Shown here: in pieces, positions 60,086 through 64,000 of the stretch | Numbering within the stretch: position 1 is the stretch's first letter | How the letters are laid out: each line of letters begins with the position of its first letter | Assembly (NCBI RefSeq): GCF_009664835.1 | Contig: NZ_CP045929.1 | Span: 186,001 to 250,000, forward strand | DNA length: 64,000 nt | Reading direction: 5' to 3' | Source of the DNA: Allosaccharopolyspora coralli | GTDB taxonomy: Bacteria; Actinomycetota; Actinomycetes; Mycobacteriales; Pseudonocardiaceae | The notes under the pieces: generated by a model | Seen by the model: only the letters and a program-made list of their open reading frames with translations | Told to the model about the DNA's origin: nothing | Databases searched by the model: none | Program-made: the position numbers and the translations under genes

Positions 60086-61327
60086 TCAGATGGCGTACTC
60101 CCATGCGGTCAACGAGTAGGCGCCGAACCACGAGCCGAACAGGACCAGCAGCACCGACGTCGCCACGGCCGTCGCGGTCCGTCGCTGAGCGAGGCCCATC
60201 GCGACAGGCAGCAACAGCGGGAACGCGGGCAACATCAACCGCACCTTCGAGTACATCAGCCCGTCGGAGCCGAGGTCGAGCGCGAGCACGATGGCGGCGA
60301 ACGCGAGCAACGGCCACGGCATCCGGCGGCGCACACACAACACCAGCAGCACCACCGACGCGACGATCACCCACGCGGTGACCGTCTCGAACGCGGAGTT
60401 CGGGGTCGCGAGAGTCTCCAGCACGAAGGCGCCGGTGGCGACGCCGCCGTCGAACGCGGACGACCAGCCCCGCTGCTGCAGGTCGAAGTAGCCGCCGAGC
60501 GAGCCCGTCTGCACGGCGACCCAGCCGATGTAGAGGCCCAGTCCCGCCGGTGCCGCCAGCGCGGCGAACCACGGCCGCCACCCGTCCCGGCGAGTCACGA
60601 TCGCGATCAGGGCCGCGAGGCCGACGACCGCCACCACCGCCGCCGCCGTGGGGCGGATCAGCCCGGCCGCCGCGCACATCACGCCCGCGAGTACCCAGTT
60701 GCGTTCGAGCACGCCCACGAGAGCCCAGGCGGCGAGCGCACAGAACACCGCCTCCGAGTACGCCATCGACAGCACGACCGACATCGGCGAGGCGGCGAAC
60801 AGCGCCACGAACAGCAATCCGACCTTCGGGCCGCCGCCGAGGCGCACCCCGATCCGATACAGCGCGTAGGCCAGCGCGACCCCCGCGACGAGGCTCACCA
60901 CGACCGCCCCGACCAGCACGTTCACCCCGGGCAGCAGCGCCACCAGCTGGATGAGCAGCGGGTAGCCGGGGAAGAACGCCAACGGTGTCTCGGGTAGCCG
61001 TCTGCCGTAGCCGTCGACCATCGACGAATCGACACCGCCGTAGCCGTGCGCGGCGACCTCCAGGTACCACTCGCCGTCCCACGCGCCGAGGTTGTCGACC
61101 AGCGACTCACCGTTGGCCGCGGACAGCAGGGTCAGGGTGAGCAGCCCCATCGCACGAATTGCGAGGTAAACCACACCCGGCGCCCACAGCAGCACTCGGC
61201 GGCGATGCGCGAGCACCCGGTCGAGGGTGGTCGACAGCCACCGTGGAATGAGCTGTTTGTGCTGCACACCCGGCGTGTCGGTGACCCCGGCCCGTGGGGG
61301 GTCGACCGGTTCCGCAGTGGTGGACAC
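60086..61327 (-). CDS. PIG-V-like GT-C mannosyltransferase
   Basis: A 413-aa polytopic membrane protein with about ten helices. The catalytic region after the first helix reads LGAWDGEWYLEVAAHGYGG (an Asp-containing W-D-G-x-W-Y motif as in PIG-V/GPI-mannosyltransferase II), and FFPGYPLLIQLVALLPGVN follows. It probably uses a polyprenyl-phospho-mannose donor outside the membrane to build lipid-linked glycans or mannosylate proteins. GTG 61327 follows GGAGGAGG; the longer frame to 61363 is rejected. It is divergent from lysC. Confidence 0.85.
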   Translation of the reverse strand: MSTTAEPVDPPRAGVTDTPGVQHKQLIPRWLSTTLDRVLAHRRRVLLWAPGVVYLAIRAMGLLTLTLLSAANGESLVDNLGAWDGEWYLEVAAHGYGGVDSSMVDGYGRRLPETPLAFFPGYPLLIQLVALLPGVNVLVGAVVVSLVAGVALAYALYRIGVRLGGGPKVGLLFVALFAASPMSVVLSMAYSEAVFCALAAWALVGVLERNWVLAGVMCAAAGLIRPTAAAVVAVVGLAALIAIVTRRDGWRPWFAALAAPAGLGLYIGWVAVQTGSLGGYFDLQQRGWSSAFDGGVATGAFVLETLATPNSAFETVTAWVIVASVVLLVLCVRRRMPWPLLAFAAIVLALDLGSDGLMYSKVRLMLPAFPLLLPVAMGLAQRRTATAVATSVLLVLFGSWFGAYSLTAWEYAI

Positions 61328-61601
61328 CGTCCTCCTCCGCCCGCGTCGAAAAGCCGGTCCCACAGGCTAGTGGTCGGGTTCGGGGCTGGGGTTCGGAGGT
61401 GGTGATTCGGTAAGCTGGTTCGGCAGCGGAGCGGCTCGGTCCAGGGCGCCGACCTCCCGAGACGGGTGTGTTGTCGCTGCTCTGGGGCCGGTCGCGGAGC
61501 TGTTGGCGTGTCGCCGGGTCGTCTCGACCCCGGCGTGGGAAGGGGCCGACTCTCCATACGTCCAACCCGGGACGCCGCACGGCTCGAGGAGGTTTTTTCA
61601 C

Positions 61602-62866
<1,265 letters not shown>

Positions 62867-62867
<1 letters not shown>

Positions 62868-63925
62868 TGAGCACCGGACCCACCGTCGCGATCGTCGGCG
62901 CCACCGGCGCCGTCGGCACCGTGATGATCGACATCATCGACAACCGTCCCTCCGTGCCGTGGGGCGAGGTCCGGCTGATCGCCTCCGCGCGGTCGGCGGG
63001 CAAGAAGATGACCGTCCGCGGCGAGGAGAAGACCGTCGTCGAGCTGAGTCCCGAGGCGTTCGACGGGGTGGACATCGCCCTGTTCGACGTTCCGGACGAG
63101 ATCTCGGCGAAGTGGGCGCCGATCGCCGCCGAGCGCGGCGCGATCGCCGTGGACAACTCGGGCGCGTTCCGGCTCGACCCCGAGGTGCCGCTGGTGGTGC
63201 CCGAGGTCAACGCGAGCAAGGTGCACGAGCGCCCGAAGGGCATCGTCGCGAACCCGAACTGCACGACGCTGTCGATGATGGCCTCGCTCGGTGCCCTGCA
63301 CCACGAGTTCGGCCTGCGTGAGCTGGTCGTCTCGTCGTACCAGGCCGCTTCCGGCGCGGGCCAGGAAGGCGTCGACCGGCTCTACGCCGAGATCGCGGCC
63401 GTCGCGGGCAAGAACGTCGGTGCCCGCGCTGGCGACGTCGCCGAGGCGCTGGCTGCCGCCGGACTGTCCGAGGAGACTCCGTTCAAGGCTCCGCTGGCGA
63501 TGAACGTGGTGCCATGGGCGGGCTCGCGCAAGGACGACGGCTGGACCTCGGAGGAGCTCAAGGTCCGCAACGAGTCTCGCAAGATCCTCGGCATCGACGA
63601 CCTCAAGGTCTCGGCCACCTGCGTGCGGGTGCCGGTGCTGACGACGCACTCGCTGGCGGTGCACGCGACCTTCGAGCGCGAGGTCACCGTGGAGCAGGCG
63701 CACAAGGTGTTCCGCTCGCAGGACTCGATCGTGTTGCAGGACGACCCGGACAACGAGGTCTTCCCGACGCCCGCCGCGGTCGTCGGCGGCGACCCGACCT
63801 ACGTGGGGCGGGTGCGTCAGGCGCTCGACTTCCCGAACACGCTCGAGTTCTTCGTGTGCGGGGACAACCTGCGCAAGGGGGCCGCACTCAACACCTACGA
63901 GATCGCCGAGACCCTCGCGAACTGA
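62867..63925 (+). CDS. asd: Aspartate-semialdehyde dehydrogenase
   Basis: A 352-aa NADPH-dependent enzyme reducing aspartyl phosphate. The Rossmann motif is [17 protein letters not shown]; the active-site Cys is in [26 protein letters not shown] and the catalytic His region follow; [27 protein letters not shown] ends the fold. ATG 62867 overlaps the lysC stop by one base, and the pair forms an operon as in all actinobacteria. The repeat copy C begins just after its stop. Confidence 0.96.
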
Positions 63926-63936
63926 GCGCGCCGTTC

Positions 63937-64000
63937 AGACGGTCTTGCGTGGTCGGTTGGGTGGCGGAACCTCAGCGCCCTCCTCGCTGCGGGATCGATT
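63937..64000. repeat. Dispersed palindromic repeat, copy C, cut by the window end
   Basis: GGTCTTGCGTGG, GGGTGGCGGAACCTCAGCGC, CCTCCTCGCTGCGGGATCG: the start matches copy A and the CTGCGGGATCG insert matches copy B. The rest lies outside the window. It follows the lysC-asd operon and may be its terminator. Confidence 0.75.

Overview
The window is high-GC actinobacterial chromosome, almost certainly from the family Pseudonocardiaceae (Saccharomonospora, Saccharopolyspora or Amycolatopsis relatives). Four things suggest this: many GTG starts and ATGA/GTGA stop-start overlaps, likely leaderless promoters, the order ffs - dnaX - ybaB - recR together with leuA - lysC - asd, and a chaplin-like secreted protein. 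Genus is not resolved.

Bases 1-8,000 are accessory. They hold a GAF-ANTAR regulator coupled to a tiny conserved gene, two decayed AraC regulators abutting an IS982-type transposase tail, an ArsR/CDF metal-efflux pair with a palindromic operator, a His-rich membrane protein, and an SbnA-like amino-acid synthase coupled to an MFS exporter. Bases 8,150-18,900 are mostly envelope and housekeeping: NlpC/P60 hydrolase, IclR regulator, GNAT, YkuD lipoprotein, chaplin-like protein with an acidic repeat tail, phenylalanine aminotransferase, a dienelactone-hydrolase-like protein with an altered nucleophile position, and acetoacetyl-CoA ligase. tRNA-Ser(GCT) and tRNA-Arg(ACG) follow, then a short accessory block with a scrambled kdgT pseudogene, an EamA transporter and an NmrA-type oxidoreductase. 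Bases 22,300-32,400 carry a lactate regulon (lldD, lactate permease, lldR with a clear operator), YbaK deacylase, a small secreted peptide, a TetR regulator, two small stress-type proteins, tyrA, a tadA operon, tRNA-Ser(CGA) and an M23 peptidase.

Bases 32,400-39,300, between tRNA-Ser(CGA) and tRNA-Ser(GGA), look like a patchwork island: a 57-aa zinc-ribbon protein, two copies of an intergenic repeat, an N-terminally truncated GAF-ANTAR gene joined to one repeat, a four-gene operon (HemK2-like methyltransferase, CDGSH Fe-S protein, haem-oxygenase-like diiron enzyme, EgtD-like methyltransferase), a BrnT/CopG-type toxin-antitoxin pair and a frameshifted resolvase fragment. The four-gene operon is the best candidate for an undescribed biochemical system: two methyltransferases, an Fe-S protein and a putative oxidase, with an EgtD pocket that appears not to be built for histidine.

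Bases 39,500-64,000 are largely core: SRP RNA, dnaX, an S9 peptidase, ybaB, recR, a uridine-kinase-like protein, a complete dipeptide/oligopeptide ABC transporter, a divergent EamA/LysR pair with a palindromic operator, DedA, leuA with a probable Leu-codon leader peptide, two small two-helix membrane proteins, kynureninase, nitroreductase, a PIG-V-like mannosyltransferase, lysC (with an internal start for the beta subunit) and asd. Intergenic spaces contain a dispersed repeat (three clear copies, one truncated by the window end) built around a palindrome, plus other loopless or short-loop palindromes at convergent gene ends.
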